The position numbers and the translations under genes are program-made. Below are positions 1-8,307 of a DNA stretch of 64,000 bases, piece by piece. How positions within the stretch are numbered: the stretch's first letter is position 1; each line of letters begins with the position of its first letter. The notes beneath the pieces are model-generated. The model was given only the letters and a program-made list of their open reading frames with translations, had not been told where the DNA came from and ran no database searches. Source of the DNA: Rhizobium leguminosarum bv. trifolii WSM1325 (GTDB lineage Bacteria; Pseudomonadota; Alphaproteobacteria; Rhizobiales; Rhizobiaceae); the NCBI GenBank assembly GCA_000023185.1, contig CP001627.1, positions 62,001 to 126,000 of the forward strand. The letters are read 5' to 3'.

Positions 1-910
1 AGCGCTCCGGCACGAGCATTTCAGGCGGAACCGGCGCCCTGTTGTAATCGGCGTGACGGATGCGGTCCGGCAACTGGATCTCGGGTTTTGGAACATCCTC
101 GTAAGGGATCTGCTCGAGAAGATGGGCGATGCAGTTCAAACGCGCCCGTTTCTTGTCTACCGCCTGCACCACCCACCAAGGTGCATCCTCCGTGTGTGTC
201 CGCGCCAGCATCTCTTCCTTGGCTTTGGTGTATTCCTCCCAATGGACCCGGCTTTCCATATCCATCGGTGAGAGCTTCCATTGCTTCAGCGGATCGTGGA
301 TACGCATCTTGAAGCGAAATTCCTGCTCCTCGTCGGTGATCGAAAACCAGTATTTGATCAACACGATACCAGAACGGACCAGCATTCGCTCGAATTCAGG
401 CACCGAGCGGAAGAACTCCTCGAGTTCTTCGTCGGTGCAGAAACCCATCACGCGCTCGACACCGGCGCGATTGTACCAGCTTCGGTCGAAGAGGACCATT
501 TCGCCACCGGTCGGAAGATGCGGGACATAACGCTGAAAATACCATTGATGGCGTTCCCGCTCGGTAGGAGCGGGCAGCGCGACCGTCCGGCAGACGCGCG
601 GATTGAGCCGCTGGGTCACGCGCTTGATCGCGCCTCCCTTGCCGGCCGAATCCCGGCCTTCGAAAAGCACAACCACCTTCAGCTTCTTGTGCTGAACCCA
701 ATCCTGCAGCCGCACCAGTTCGTGCTGCAGACGGAAAAGCTCCCGGAAGTAGATCTTTCGCTCGAGCGTCTGCTCTGCCGGTTCCGACATTCCTTCGGCG
801 ACCAGATCGTCAAGCCGGTCTTCCTCCATCTGCATTTCCAGCTCTTCATCGAAGCTGTCGGCGATTTCGGCCTTTATACGGCTGAGTTGGTCCTGAGGTG
901 TTTGAGACAT
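1..910 (-). CDS. ppk2: Polyphosphate kinase 2 family protein (3' end cut by window edge)
   Basis: PPK2 enzymes transfer phosphate between polyphosphate and nucleoside di- or monophosphates in the cytoplasm. The reading frame runs leftwards from an ATG at 910 and stays open to base 1, giving about 303 residues, so only a few C-terminal residues should be missing. A Walker A-like P-loop (GRDSAGKGG, about residues 85-93), a Walker B-like region (LFDRSWYNR) and a family-typical segment WWVVQAVDKKRARLN are visible. The N-terminal 50 residues are acidic and variable. A purine-rich GGAAGGG lies just upstream of the ATG. The gene follows the XRE regulator on the same strand with a 111-base gap and may be transcribed separately. 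Family assignment is firm; whether the physiological product is GTP or ATP cannot be told. Confidence 0.9.
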   Translation of the reverse strand, partial: MSQTPQDQLSRIKAEIADSFDEELEMQMEEDRLDDLVAEGMSEPAEQTLERKIYFRELFRLQHELVRLQDWVQHKKLKVVVLFEGRDSAGKGGAIKRVTQRLNPRVCRTVALPAPTERERHQWYFQRYVPHLPTGGEMVLFDRSWYNRAGVERVMGFCTDEELEEFFRSVPEFERMLVRSGIVLIKYWFSITDEEQEFRFKMRIHDPLKQWKLSPMDMESRVHWEEYTKAKEEMLARTHTEDAPWWVVQAVDKKRARLNCIAHLLEQIPYEDVPKPEIQLPDRIRHADYNRAPVPPEMLVPER

Positions 911-1021
911 GGGCTTTCCCTTCCTGCTTTTTTTGACAGGAGCATGGCACTGCGAAGTTTGTGTGACGGTTCAGGTACGGAAAGCTGGATTGTCCTACGC
1001 CACGGCCTTGACGGCGATGTC

Positions 1022-1873
1022 TCACTTCCCGGTCTGGCGCCAACGCGCGGCAGCCTGCTTCATCAGCTTGGCGTATTCCACCTCCGTGGCATCATCCAGC
1101 GGGAACATGCACTCGATCCTCAATTCCTGGGTCGTTATCGTCTGCGCAGTGCCGACCGTGGTCACCAGCGAGAAGAAGCTGAAAACCTGCCCGTCCTTGA
1201 CGAAGGACAAGGGGATGACGGGTGTGCTGTCCGCTGTCGTCGAGACCTTCCAGGCACTGTCCACATTCGGATAGGCGAGGAGCGCATCGATCAGCGCCTT
1301 CGTGTGCATGTCAATGACGCGGCCCACGGACTCTCTGAATACCCGCGCCATCAGACTTTCTGCAGTTTCCTCCCAGTTTGGGATGAAGGGCCGCAAACCG
1401 GCCGGATCGAACATCAGATGCAGCAGATTGCGCGGTTTTTCCCGTGCCGCCATGTCAATGAAGTTATTGAAGAAGCCCTGCGTCGCGTCGTTCGTCATGA
1501 CGACGTTCCAATACCGATCCATGACAACTGCCGGAAACGGCTCGTGCTGAACAAGCATGCGCCTTAACGCGCCCGTGACGCCTTTCATTTCAACATCGTC
1601 GATACCGCCTTCGGCGTAAATCGGGGCGTAACCGGCGGCGAGCAATAACGTATTGCGCTCTCGCAACGGCACATCAAGGGCGTCGGCGAGATGCAGCAGA
1701 TTGTGGCGGCCGGGCGTGCTTCGGCCACTTTCGATGAAGCTGATCTGACGCTGCGATATGCCGGTGTCGAGTGAGAGATCCAGTTGGCTCTTGCCGCGCG
1801 TGTCGCGCCAGGCGCGCAACTGGATGCCAAGCTCGTTCGGTACTGCGCTTGAAGGACTGTGCGTCGAGCTCAT
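1022..1873 (-). CDS. XRE-family transcriptional regulator with MmyB-like C-terminal domain
   Basis: A DNA-binding regulator of about 283 residues. An XRE helix-turn-helix lies near the N-terminus (LRAWRDTRGKSQLDLSLDTG followed by SQRQISFIESGRSTPGRHNL). The rest matches the MmyB-like ligand-binding fold (PFPAVVMDRYWNVVMTNDAT, then NLLHLMFDPAGLRPFIPNW). The chosen ATG at 1873 has GGAGA about 10 bases upstream; a TTG at 1918 would add 15 residues but has no better site. It sits on the same strand directly downstream of the NTF2-like gene (72-base gap), so the two may be cotranscribed. Such regulators often control a neighbouring oxidoreductase; the flavoprotein at 2657 is a reasonable target but this is inference. 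Confidence 0.85.
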   Translation of the reverse strand: MSSTHSPSSAVPNELGIQLRAWRDTRGKSQLDLSLDTGISQRQISFIESGRSTPGRHNLLHLADALDVPLRERNTLLLAAGYAPIYAEGGIDDVEMKGVTGALRRMLVQHEPFPAVVMDRYWNVVMTNDATQGFFNNFIDMAAREKPRNLLHLMFDPAGLRPFIPNWEETAESLMARVFRESVGRVIDMHTKALIDALLAYPNVDSAWKVSTTADSTPVIPLSFVKDGQVFSFFSLVTTVGTAQTITTQELRIECMFPLDDATEVEYAKLMKQAAARWRQTGK

Positions 1874-1945
1874 CTTATGGCGATCTCCGTCTGTGTGGCT
1901 AATGGCCGGCGGGGGCAATAACGCTCCCGCCAGCTGCGATATCGA

Positions 1946-2335
1946 TCAGAAAGCAACCGGGCCAACCGATCCGTACCAGCAGCCGACCTTGGCCGGCTCT
2001 CGTTCATCCATATAGAAGAAGTGCGTCATCACCGGTTTGACAACCGGTTGAGCCTCGTCGTCGGGCGTCATTGTGACAGTCCCGCGAAAGATTTTCAGCG
2101 AGCCGCCGTCCCAATATTCCGCGACGTCGTGAAGCGCTGAGAAACCCGTGTCGATGAAGGCGCGCAGGTTCTCACGAATGGAGTCTCGCCCCTTCCAGTC
2201 GGCGACGCCCAGATTGCAGGTCGCATCCTGTGCCAGGCAGTCAAAGCCTCCGCCAAAGGTCTTGTCATCGATCTCCTTCCAGAAGGCCAACAGCCATTCA
2301 GGGGGTTCTCGTTTGGTAAAATTCATGGTCGTCAT
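1946..2335 (-). CDS. NTF2-like / SnoaL-like small protein
   Basis: A 129-residue protein with the length and pattern of the NTF2-like (SnoaL-type) superfamily: helical N-terminus (EPPEWLLAFWKEIDDKTF), central DSIRENLRAFIDTGFSALHD, and C-terminal beta strands including KPVMTHFFYMDE. Members are often small isomerases, hydratases or ligand-binding proteins; no specific catalytic set can be assigned. The ATG at 2335 is supported by GAGGAG seven bases upstream. It is divergent from the flavoprotein at 2657 across a 321-base spacer with a palindrome, and lies just upstream of the XRE regulator on the same strand. Confidence 0.7.
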   Translation of the reverse strand: MTTMNFTKREPPEWLLAFWKEIDDKTFGGGFDCLAQDATCNLGVADWKGRDSIRENLRAFIDTGFSALHDVAEYWDGGSLKIFRGTVTMTPDDEAQPVVKPVMTHFFYMDEREPAKVGCWYGSVGPVAF

Positions 2336-2656
2336 CGTCGTTCTCCTCGGCCGCTTTGTACGGGTGACGGCAGTTGAGCCATCGACATCGGTTGTCGGCC
2401 GCTTCTGTTGACAGGATTGTTCCTCCTGCAGGAAGGCCGTTCACTAATATCGCGGGACAGGGAATGCCCTCAATTACATCAGGTGTAATCAACGGGGCGA
2501 GAATGCGTCGTCCTTCAAATTCTCGGCAAAGAACGCACATCCGGACCTTTCATTCTGCACAAAGCGCTTTCGTAACTTTTGTTGTGTCGAATAACGGGAT
2601 ATGTTACCAATCGTGTCAGTGTCATGGAAATCACACGGGTATCGAAGGCCAAGGTT
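2336..2656. promoter_or_regulatory. Divergent promoter region with palindrome ATTACA-N5-TGTAAT
   Basis: This 321-base non-coding stretch separates the leftward NTF2-like/XRE pair from the rightward flavoprotein. It contains an inverted repeat at 2473-2489 with arms ATTACA and TGTAAT around TCAGG, a plausible operator in a divergent promoter. I see no convincing small gene; the open frames crossing it have no ribosome-binding site and no family resemblance. The XRE protein at 1022 is the nearest candidate regulator. Confidence 0.45.
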
Positions 2657-3577
2657 ATGAATGATGTAGTCGATACGGTGGTGGTCGGCGGCGGGGCCGC
2701 GGGGCTCAGCGCCGCCCTTTTTTTGGGAAGAGCCGGCCGATCGACGCTTGTATTCGACGGCGGTAAATCGCGCATTTTCAGCGTTGAAGAGGTGCGGGAG
2801 CATCTGGGCTTCGACGGCATGCCGACAGCAGCGTTCATGGCGCAAGCGCGTGCGGAAGCCGTCCGTTACGGTGCGGACATCAGATCCGAGCACGTCCATT
2901 CCATCGTGCCTCGTGAGGACGGATTGTTCTGGGTCGAAGCCACGGGATCCAGAGTCGCAGCACGCACGATCGTCTTGGCAACGGGAGTGATAGACGACCT
3001 TCCACCACTGTCAGGCTTGCCGGAAGCGTGGGGGCGTGACGTGCGTGTCTGCCCCTGTTTTGACGGCTATGAAGTTCGAGGCAAGCGTTTCGTGGTGTTC
3101 GGATTGCCGGAACGCCTGGCGCATATGGCGTCCTGGGTCTGGATGTGGTCGCGTGATGTCACTATCGTCTCACGGCACAGGTTCAATGAAGCCGACGCGG
3201 AACGCTTGCGGCTTCTCGATATCAACATCATTCCGGACGAAATCACCGGGCTCGTCCATCGAGACGGCAAGCTTGTTGGCGTTTCGACGGCGAGCGGCGG
3301 CGGGGAAATCGCCTGCGATGCGACATGGATCGCGGCGGAGATTCGGGCTGCATCGGGCCTCGCCGCATCCCTCTGCGAGGTCGATGAGATCGGTCTCGCC
3401 AGGACCGACAAGGATGGCCGGACCAGCAGGTCGGGCGTGTTTGCCGTTGGCAATGCGGATAACGCGGTCGCTCATCTTGCGCATGCATCTGCGGCAGGCA
3501 CAGCTGTCGGTCCCGTGGTGACGATGTACCTCCTCGAACAGATCCTTGCCGAGCGCCGAAACACCAAAGCGGCGTGA
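2657..3577 (+). CDS. NAD(P)/FAD-dependent oxidoreductase, thioredoxin-reductase-like
   Basis: A flavoprotein of about 306 residues. The N-terminal FAD-binding Rossmann motif is clear (VVVGGGAAGLSAA), as is the C-terminal flavin motif (GVFAVGNADNAV). At the place where thioredoxin reductases carry CxxC within an HCPxCxGYE-like segment, this protein reads VCPCFDGYE, so the cysteines are C-P-C and not C-x-x-C. The second dinucleotide-binding region (RFVVFGLPERLAHMASW) has lost the usual GxGxxG glycines. True disulfide reductase activity is therefore doubtful. The start at 2657 has AAGG just upstream and places the FAD motif at the expected distance; earlier in-frame ATGs at 2579 and 2624 are less likely. 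It is divergent from the XRE/NTF2-like genes and convergent with the GMC gene 30 bases on. Confidence 0.82.
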   Translation: MNDVVDTVVVGGGAAGLSAALFLGRAGRSTLVFDGGKSRIFSVEEVREHLGFDGMPTAAFMAQARAEAVRYGADIRSEHVHSIVPREDGLFWVEATGSRVAARTIVLATGVIDDLPPLSGLPEAWGRDVRVCPCFDGYEVRGKRFVVFGLPERLAHMASWVWMWSRDVTIVSRHRFNEADAERLRLLDINIIPDEITGLVHRDGKLVGVSTASGGGEIACDATWIAAEIRAASGLAASLCEVDEIGLARTDKDGRTSRSGVFAVGNADNAVAHLAHASAAGTAVGPVVTMYLLEQILAERRNTKAA

Positions 3578-3607
3578 ACGATCTAGCAGTTCAGCCGTTG
3601 CGGGCGC

Positions 3608-5260
3608 CTACAGCCGTCCTGTCCGGTACTGGTCGACAAGATTCCGGCAGGCGCGGATCGTCAGGACCATGACGGTGAGCGTGGTGCCGGCGATGCCGCT
3701 GCCGGGGAAGGCGCTGGCGTCGGTGACGATGAGGTTCGGGGCATCCCAGAGCTGATTATAGGGGTTGAGAACCGAAGCCTCACGGGTTTCGCCCATGCGC
3801 GCGCCGCCCGTCTCATGGATTGCCGCTCCCATGCACATGGTCTTGCGAAACCATTTGCGGAACATGAAGCGGCTGAAGACATCGGCTTCGGGAAATGCGC
3901 CCTTGCCCATCTCCTTGAGGCCGGTCGGCGAGCCGATGAATTCGAGGTCGCCGCCGACCTCCTTGATCAATGCGATCAGCGTTTCTTCCTGCCTTCTGAG
4001 CAGCGCCTGCTCCTCCTCCTGCATGACGCAGCGGATATGCGGCACGGGAATGTTCCAGGCATCCCTACGCCTGACATCGAGCGTGATGCGATTGTCGGCA
4101 TAGGGCAGCATGCGGCCGAAGCCGAAGAAGGCGAGACGTGCATCCGTGTCCACGGAGACCGGCGCGCGGCCGACGCTTCCCTGGTAGTCGAAATCGCCGC
4201 GGGCCGCGTCGCTCTCGCCGAAGCGGGGAATGAAGATCCCGCCCGACGGATTATAGAACGGGTCGGTCGGCGCGGACTCGTCGGGCGCCCAACCCTTTGC
4301 CTTGGAGAAGGAGCCGAAGGCGAGGCATGGAAGCTGGTCCATGAAATAGCGGCCGAGAGCGCCCGAACTGTTGCCGAGCCCATCAGGATGTTTCGCCGAC
4401 GCCGAATTCAAGAGCAGCCGCACGCTCTCTATCGGCGAGGCCGAAAGCACCACCGTCGCGGCGCGAACCGTCGATACCGCACCGGTGTTGCGATCGATAT
4501 ATTCGGCGCCGGTAGCGCGGCCGGTCTTCTCGTCCGTGGTGATGCGGCGAACGACGGCGTCGTAGCGGATGGTCAGCTCACCGGTCGCCTTTGCATCTCG
4601 CAGCGGTCGCGGCATCCGGTCGGCGTCAGGCGCGATGTAGCGCCAGGAGACGACGTGCCTCTCCGGCCAGCGGTTTTCGACCGCCTGCTTGAAGATCTGT
4701 TCGGCGGGCGTCAGGCTTGCCGGCTTCGCATAGATGCCATCCGGCAGCGTGGCCACGTTGTCCTTGTTGCCATAGAGCCCGAGATAGGCCTCGACCTCGT
4801 CGTAGAAAGGCGCCAACTCATCATAGGAGACCGGCCAGTCCACACCCTTTCCGGCACGTGAGCGGATCTTGAAATCGTCGTCGGTCCAGCGCAGCAGCAC
4901 CCGGCCGAAACTGTGGAGGCGCCCGCCGCCCTGGCGGCCGCGGATCCAGAGGAAGGGTTCGCCCTTCGGCGTCGTATAGGGGTTCTTGCGGTCGTTGACG
5001 AAGAAGTGGCTGAAGCGCTCGGTGAAAAACGCCGCGCGCGCCTGGATCGGCTGGCCCTTGAGAGTGGCCCGCGCACGCTCCCAGATATTGATGCTGCTTG
5101 CCGGCGCCTTCTTGCGGACGGGATCGAAATCCTTCGGTCCGACGGCGGGGCCGGCCTCGAGCAGCAGCACCGACAATCCCTGTGCCGTCAGTTCCTTTAC
5201 CGCGAATGAACCCGCCGCGCCGGAACCGATCACCAGCGCATCATAGACGATCTCAGACAT
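3608..5260 (-). CDS. GMC-family FAD-dependent oxidoreductase
   Basis: About 550 residues, the usual size for glucose-methanol-choline oxidoreductases. It opens with an FAD-binding motif (ALVIGSGAAGSFAVKEL) and ends with the GMC C-terminal block (ETGGARMG, later VTDASAFPGSGIAGTTLTVM). It resembles the large subunits of membrane-linked sugar and polyol dehydrogenases, including glucoside 3-dehydrogenases of agrobacteria; that specific identity is inference. No gene for a cytochrome c or small subunit lies next to it. The ATG at 5260 is preferred to a TTG at 5287 because AAGGACAGGA lies upstream of it. It is the last gene of the LacI-controlled sugar operon, 83 bases after the ATPase gene, so it should act on the imported sugar. 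Confidence 0.85.
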   Translation of the reverse strand: MSEIVYDALVIGSGAAGSFAVKELTAQGLSVLLLEAGPAVGPKDFDPVRKKAPASSINIWERARATLKGQPIQARAAFFTERFSHFFVNDRKNPYTTPKGEPFLWIRGRQGGGRLHSFGRVLLRWTDDDFKIRSRAGKGVDWPVSYDELAPFYDEVEAYLGLYGNKDNVATLPDGIYAKPASLTPAEQIFKQAVENRWPERHVVSWRYIAPDADRMPRPLRDAKATGELTIRYDAVVRRITTDEKTGRATGAEYIDRNTGAVSTVRAATVVLSASPIESVRLLLNSASAKHPDGLGNSSGALGRYFMDQLPCLAFGSFSKAKGWAPDESAPTDPFYNPSGGIFIPRFGESDAARGDFDYQGSVGRAPVSVDTDARLAFFGFGRMLPYADNRITLDVRRRDAWNIPVPHIRCVMQEEEQALLRRQEETLIALIKEVGGDLEFIGSPTGLKEMGKGAFPEADVFSRFMFRKWFRKTMCMGAAIHETGGARMGETREASVLNPYNQLWDAPNLIVTDASAFPGSGIAGTTLTVMVLTIRACRNLVDQYRTGRL

Positions 5261-5343
5261 GTCTTTTCTAATCCTGTCCTTGAGCAATCCTCAAAACGGC
5301 ACGAAAAGCGCCAGGAATTGCGGGGAAACAAAGGGGTGGCGCG

Positions 5344-6426
5344 TCACAGCCGCGATCCGTCAGTGCCGAAGAGGGACGCCTTGGCGATATCGAGCCCGGG
5401 AGCCACGGGATCGCCAGGCTCAAGCGTGACATCGCCCATCAGCCGGAGCGATAGGCTCTGGTCTGCCCAGTCGAACCAGACGACGGCGTCCGAACCCATC
5501 GGCTCGACGACGGAAACGCGCCCCGGAATGGTTGGCAGGCCGCTCGTGGCGCCATCGAGCACAAGGTGTTCCGGGCGAAAGCCGAGAGTAGCAGGCCCTT
5601 CTGCTGCGTCCGCTCGGAAGGAATAACCGGAGAGATCGACAGTGAACTCCTTGCTCCGGAAGAGCGGCGCGCCGTTGCCGGGCTCGATCCGGCCCTCGAT
5701 GAAATTCATCGCCGGAGCGCCGATGAAGCCGGCAACGAAGAGATTGGCCGGGCGGCGGTAGATCTCGGCCGGCGAGGCGAGTTGCTGGATGACGCCGTCG
5801 CGCATGATGGCGATCCGGTCGGCCAGCGTCAGGGCCTCGACCTGGTCGTGGGTGACATAGATCATCGTATTGCCGAGGCGCTGGTGCAGCTTCTTGATCT
5901 CGACGCGCAATTCGTTGCGCAGCTTGGCATCGAGGTTCGACAGTGGTTCGTCGAACAGGAAGACATCCACTTCACGCACCAGCGCCCGGCCGATGGCGAC
6001 GCGCTGGCGCTGGCCGCCGGAAAGCTCGGCCGGACGCCGGTCGAGCAGCTTGTCGAGTTGGAGAAGGGCGGCGGTGCGGGAAACACGGGCCTCGATTTCG
6101 GCCTTCGGCAGGCCGGCGACGCGAAGCCCGAAGGAGAGGTTCTTGCGGACCGACATACGCGGATAGAGCGCGTAGGACTGGAAGACCATGCCGATGCCGC
6201 GGTCCTTCGGCTCCTCCCAGCTGACGTTCCTGCCCGAGATCCAGACCTCGCCTGATGTGATGTCCTGGAGACCGGCAATGGCGTTCAGAAGCGTGGACTT
6301 GCCGCAGCCGGAAGGGCCGAGCAGCACCAGGAACTCTCGCGACGCGATGTCGATCGACATCTTCTCGATCACTGTATGGTCGCCGTAGGCGATCTTCAGG
6401 TCCTTGACGGAGACGGCAGATTGCAT
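5344..6426 (-). CDS. Sugar ABC transporter ATPase (MalK/UgpC type)
   Basis: A 360-residue ATPase of the carbohydrate importer class CUT1. Walker A is GPSGCGKST (residues 37-45), the signature is LSGGQRQRVAIGRALV, Walker B is DVFLFDEPLSNLD, and a switch histidine lies in YVTHDQVEAL. About 120 residues after the ATPase core form the TOBE-type regulatory domain typical of MalK and UgpC. It starts 8 bases after the second permease gene and so belongs to the same operon. It should energise the permeases at 6434-8205, although MalK-like ATPases sometimes serve several CUT1 importers. Confidence 0.93.
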   Translation of the reverse strand: MQSAVSVKDLKIAYGDHTVIEKMSIDIASREFLVLLGPSGCGKSTLLNAIAGLQDITSGEVWISGRNVSWEEPKDRGIGMVFQSYALYPRMSVRKNLSFGLRVAGLPKAEIEARVSRTAALLQLDKLLDRRPAELSGGQRQRVAIGRALVREVDVFLFDEPLSNLDAKLRNELRVEIKKLHQRLGNTMIYVTHDQVEALTLADRIAIMRDGVIQQLASPAEIYRRPANLFVAGFIGAPAMNFIEGRIEPGNGAPLFRSKEFTVDLSGYSFRADAAEGPATLGFRPEHLVLDGATSGLPTIPGRVSVVEPMGSDAVVWFDWADQSLSLRLMGDVTLEPGDPVAPGLDIAKASLFGTDGSRL

Positions 6427-6433
6427 GGAAGTG

Positions 6434-7318
6434 TTACCCCTTGACTGCGCCGGCCGCGATGCCGCGCACGAACCAGCGGCCGGACAGGAAATAGATGGCG
6501 AGCGGAACGATGGCAGTGAGGATCGTCGCCGCCATGTTCACGTTGTAGGTCCGCTCGCCCATCGTGGTGTTGACGATATTGTTGAGTTGCACGGTCATCG
6601 GCAGGTTGTCGCGGCCGGCAAAGACGAGACCGAGCAGGAAGTCGTTCCAGATGCCGGTGAACTGCAGCATGGAGACCACCACGACCATCGGCACGGCAAT
6701 CGGCAGCATGATCTCGAAAAAGATGCGCCAGAAGCCCGCGCCGTCGACGCGCGCCGCCTTGCAGAGCTCCTCCGGCACGCTGAGGAAATAGTTGCGGAAA
6801 AGAAGCGTCACCAGCGGCAGACCGAAGATGACATGCACGAGAATGATGCCAGCCAGCGAATTATAAAGGTCAATATTCGCCATCGCCCGGACCATCGGAT
6901 AGAGGAAGATCTGGTAGGGGATGAGGCCGCCGGCCATCAGCAGGCCGAAGAGCAGGTTTGCCCCGCGCGGCCGCCAGAGCGACAGCGCATAGCCGTTGAC
7001 GGCGCCGATGAAGACCGAGAGCGCGACCGAGGGTAGGGTGATCGCCACCGAATTCCAGAAGCCGCTGCGAATGCCGACGCAGACGGTTCCCATGCAGGCC
7101 CCCGACCAGGCGGTTGCCCAGGCAGAAAAATCGAGCGTCGCCGGCAGGGCAAAGATCTGGCCGAGCCGGATTTCGGGCATCGATTTCAGCGAGGTAACGA
7201 CCATGGTGTAGAGCGGTAAAAGGAAGAAAAGCGCTGCGACGACAAGGAAGGCATAGAGGCCGATGCGCCCGGCGGTGATCTGTGCCGGCTTCGGGCCGTT
7301 CGGATGAAGACGTGCCAT
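6434..7318 (-). CDS. Sugar ABC transporter permease (MalG type)
   Basis: About 294 residues with six predicted membrane segments, starting with GLYAFLVVAALFFLLPLYTM. The coupling-loop (EAA) region reads EELCKAARVDGAGFWRIFFE, which contacts the ATPase. It is the MalG-type partner of a CUT1 sugar importer. The start at 7318 overlaps the stop of the preceding permease (ATGA), a sign of translational coupling; an in-frame GTG three bases upstream is less likely. Substrate cannot be read from the permease alone. Confidence 0.92.
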   Translation of the reverse strand: MARLHPNGPKPAQITAGRIGLYAFLVVAALFFLLPLYTMVVTSLKSMPEIRLGQIFALPATLDFSAWATAWSGACMGTVCVGIRSGFWNSVAITLPSVALSVFIGAVNGYALSLWRPRGANLLFGLLMAGGLIPYQIFLYPMVRAMANIDLYNSLAGIILVHVIFGLPLVTLLFRNYFLSVPEELCKAARVDGAGFWRIFFEIMLPIAVPMVVVVSMLQFTGIWNDFLLGLVFAGRDNLPMTVQLNNIVNTTMGERTYNVNMAATILTAIVPLAIYFLSGRWFVRGIAAGAVKG

Positions 7319-8205
7319 CACGCGGCTCCCTTGGCTTTGTCACGCATGTGCATGATGTAGCGGAACGGGGCGACTGCGATGATCACGCCGAGGACAAGCA
7401 CCGTCGCGCCGGCTGTGGCGAGGCCGAGGTTCTGGCGCCCGAACAGATTGTCCATGATGAATTTCGCCGGCACCTCCGTCGCATTGCCGGGGCCGCCATT
7501 GGTCATGGCAACGACGATGTCATAGGTCTTGATCACGCCCATGGCGAGCAGCATGCCGGCCGCGGCCAGCGCCGGCCCGAGCTGGGGTAGGATGATCGAG
7601 ACATAGATCCGCCAGACAGGGATACCGTCGATCCGCGCCGCCTTCCATTGCTCGCCTTCGATGCCGCGCATGCCGGCGAGCGCAATGACCATGACGAGCC
7701 CCGCGCCCTGCCATACGCCGGCAAGCACCAGCGCATAGATCGCCATGTCGCGATTGACCACCCAGTCGAGGACGAAGCTTTCCCAGCCGAGCGAACGCAC
7801 GCTCGCCTGGATGCCGAGCGTCGGATTGAGCATCCATTGCCAGATCAGCCCGGTCACCACGAAGGACATGGCGTAGGGATAGAGGAATATGGTCCTGAAG
7901 GCGCTTTCGAAGCGGATCTTGCGGTCCAGCGCCGCAGCCAGCAGGAAGCCCAGCAGCAAACAGCCTGCGACGTATAGCACGCCGAAGATCAACACGTTTT
8001 GCAGCGAGGCCAGCCACTTGGCGGAAGAGAAGAGCTTCGAATACTGCGCCAAGCCGACATAGGTCGAGGATGGAAAAAGCGTCGAATTGGTGAAGGACAG
8101 GCGGATCGACCAGGCCATGGTGCCGATAAAGACCACGACCGCGACGAACCATGTCGGCAAAAGCGCGATGGTCGCGGAAAGATTGGGCTTGCGTTTGATG
8201 GACAT
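7318..8205 (-). CDS. Sugar ABC transporter permease (MalF type)
   Basis: A 295-residue inner-membrane permease with a membrane segment at residues 11-32 (ATIALLPTWFVAVVVFIGTM) and a typical EAA loop (GEQWKAARIDGIPVWRIYVS) followed by ILPQLGPALAAAG. It lacks the extra N-terminal segments of enteric MalF, as usual for CUT1 permeases of rhizobia. It overlaps the next permease by three bases and lies about 100 bases after the binding-protein gene, with a GC-rich hairpin between. Confidence 0.92.
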   Translation of the reverse strand: MSIKRKPNLSATIALLPTWFVAVVVFIGTMAWSIRLSFTNSTLFPSSTYVGLAQYSKLFSSAKWLASLQNVLIFGVLYVAGCLLLGFLLAAALDRKIRFESAFRTIFLYPYAMSFVVTGLIWQWMLNPTLGIQASVRSLGWESFVLDWVVNRDMAIYALVLAGVWQGAGLVMVIALAGMRGIEGEQWKAARIDGIPVWRIYVSIILPQLGPALAAAGMLLAMGVIKTYDIVVAMTNGGPGNATEVPAKFIMDNLFGRQNLGLATAGATVLVLGVIIAVAPFRYIMHMRDKAKGAA

Positions 8206-8239
8206 CGGCCAGCTCGTTGACGGAGTGGAAAGCAGGGCG

Positions 8240-8259
8240 CGCCGCCGCGCGAGGCGGCG
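8240..8259 (-). terminator. Hairpin between binding-protein and permease genes
   Basis: Arms CGCCGCC (8240-8246) and GGCGGCG (8253-8259) can pair around a six-base loop in the 102-base gap between the binding-protein stop and the first permease start. There is no T-tract. Hairpins here commonly raise binding-protein expression relative to the permeases by partial termination or by protecting the upstream mRNA; that role is inference. Confidence 0.4.
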
Positions 8260-8307
8260 GCTGGCAGCCGTGGCGCCGACATCAGGTCGACGCCACGGGC
8301 TACTATC

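Noticed and set aside
281..1567. A 428-codon rightward open frame
   Set aside because: It runs antisense to the PPK2 gene and the XRE regulator, both with strong family motifs, and shows no recognisable domain. High GC content creates such long shadow frames.
3815..4861. A 348-codon rightward open frame
   Set aside because: It lies wholly antisense to the GMC oxidoreductase gene, and its translation is Arg/Gly/Glu-rich without a family pattern.
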